A DNA stretch of 24,225 bases, from positions 1 to 24,225 of the forward strand of contig USHX01000019.1 in assembly GCA_900554565.1 (NCBI GenBank), given 5' to 3'. The stretch is from an uncultured Clostridium sp. (lineage in GTDB: Bacteria > Bacillota > Clostridia > TANB77 > CAG-508). The notes beneath the pieces were generated by a model. The model was not told the origin of the DNA. It did not search any database and was given only the letters and a program-made list of their open reading frames with translations. The first letter of the stretch is position 1; each line of letters opens with the position of its first letter. Position numbers and translations under genes: made by a program. Below are positions 23,467 through 24,225 of the stretch, one piece after another.

Positions 23467-24225
23467 ATTTCTCCTCCTAAAATATTTTTATATGATTTTA
23501 ATTAGTAAATAAATTTAATAATTAAATTATTTTTTTAAATCATCAAATTTATTTATTATCTTTTAATAGTATTTTTATCATTTTTTATAAATAAATTATT
23601 TTTATTTTTTTGTATTTTTATTTTTGATTTTTTGTTTTTCAAAATTTCTATTACTTTTTTAATTTTTCGGCCTATTTGTATAATAACTACTTTTATATAA
23701 TTTTCATTCTATATTAAATATTTCTTTTAATAAATTTTCATTTGCATTACTTTTTCTGCCTTTCTTTTACGGTCATATGTAAACTTCATTTCACTTTTTC
23801 ATCACTCTTATTTAAATTTGTTGTAAAATCTTATAAATAAGATACGCCTAGATTTTCTTGATTTCTTGCTACCATATTTTTGACATAAAATTTTATTAAA
23901 AACAAGCAATTTTATTTTTTAGATTTTCATCAATATATACTAAGATATAATTATAAAAATTTTCATATTTTCAAAAGATTTTCTATTTAATCATTATTAA
24001 TATAAATAGAAAATTTTTTATATATACTCTAACTTCTTTCCTTTACTTTTTCCAAATAATATTCGGAGTTATTTTTAATTTATTTTTATTAGTCCATTTT
24101 TTTATCTATTATTAATATTCTTTACTATTAAAATAAATAATTAATTTAATTTTTTATTATTTATTTCTATTTTTATTAATAATTTTTTTATAATTATATT
24201 ATTTAATTGTATTTTTTTAGTGGCT
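23467..24225. other. Gene-free, extremely AT-rich region
   Basis: About 760 bp, with long T and A runs and stop codons in all frames. I see no CDS, tRNA or array. The upstream signals of the 241-aa gene must lie near 23470-23560, but no clear -35/-10 pair stands out. One TTGACA at about 23888 has no matching -10. A terminator-like hairpin lies at 23973-24019. Confidence 0.6.
23973..24019 (+). terminator. Terminator-like hairpin in the gene-free end
   Basis: 17-bp stem (23973-23989 with 24003-24019, one G-T pair), 13-base loop and a terminal T-run. No gene is visible before it on the plus strand, so it could end a short untranslated RNA or be chance in AT-rich DNA. Confidence 0.45.

Overview
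The window is AT-rich chromosomal DNA, most likely from an uncultured Clostridia-type Firmicute. The evidence is strong AGGAGG- or GGTGAT-type Shine-Dalgarno sites, sigma-A promoters with 17-bp spacers, short T-rich hairpin terminators, a YkpA-type ABC-F protein, a VanW-family wall protein, DUF1858 and DUF378 proteins, and a DnaD plus DnaI/DnaC helicase-loader pair. No species can be named from the sequence alone.

Layout. 1-5.5 kb: an HD-GYP response regulator (+), then an ABC-F ATPase and Tex operon and a small DUF378 membrane protein (-). 5.6-8.5 kb: a CapA-type metallophosphatase (+), a CorA-type Mg2+ channel (-) and a small Cys-rich exported protein (-). 8.6-9.5 kb: tRNA-Lys(CTT), then a decayed stretch with a broken Csx3-like gene and a tRNA-Lys remnant. 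9.5-12.8 kb: a VanW/G5-type wall protein (-), a starch-binding-module-like protein (+) and an SDR reductase (-). 12.9-13.5 kb: a Lys-Glu-Thr tRNA cluster and a DUF1858 protein (all -). 13.7-17.3 kb: a minimal type IV secretion-like operon (+): small membrane peptide, VirD4/TraG-like ATPase, VirB2/TrbC-like pilin, VirB6/TrbL-like channel and PrgI/VirB3-like protein, with no VirB4 or relaxase in view. 17.3-19.4 kb: dnaD and the dnaI/dnaC-like helicase loader (+). 19.4-21.9 kb: gyrA (-). 22.0-23.5 kb: a small acidic protein, an XRE regulator and an unknown 241-aa protein. The last 760 bp is extremely AT-rich and has no recognisable gene.

Main discovery. Three genes (capA-like, virD4-like, dnaI/dnaC-like) are each split by a +1 frame change. 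In all three the change falls on an in-frame CGG codon. Skipping its C and reading the next GGN as Gly restores the family sequence each time: E-R-(C)GGA-Y in CapA, T-(C)GGT-Q in VirD4, and the invariant Walker A glycine G-L-(C)GGT-K-T in DnaI. By eye I find no other in-frame CGG in roughly 6,600 codons, although about 30 out-of-frame CGG trinucleotides occur inside the same genes. A frameshifted helicase loader should be lethal, so I read this as decoding: CGG looks like an unassigned codon at which the ribosome moves +1 (or reads CGGN as one Gly), not like three independent mutations. No tRNA-Arg is present here, so the tRNA side cannot be judged from this window.

Other notable features are two genes whose only good ribosome-binding site is separated from the start by a hairpin, two probable ATT starts behind strong Shine-Dalgarno sites, and a perfect 15-bp inverted repeat over the -35 of the tRNA cluster promoter.
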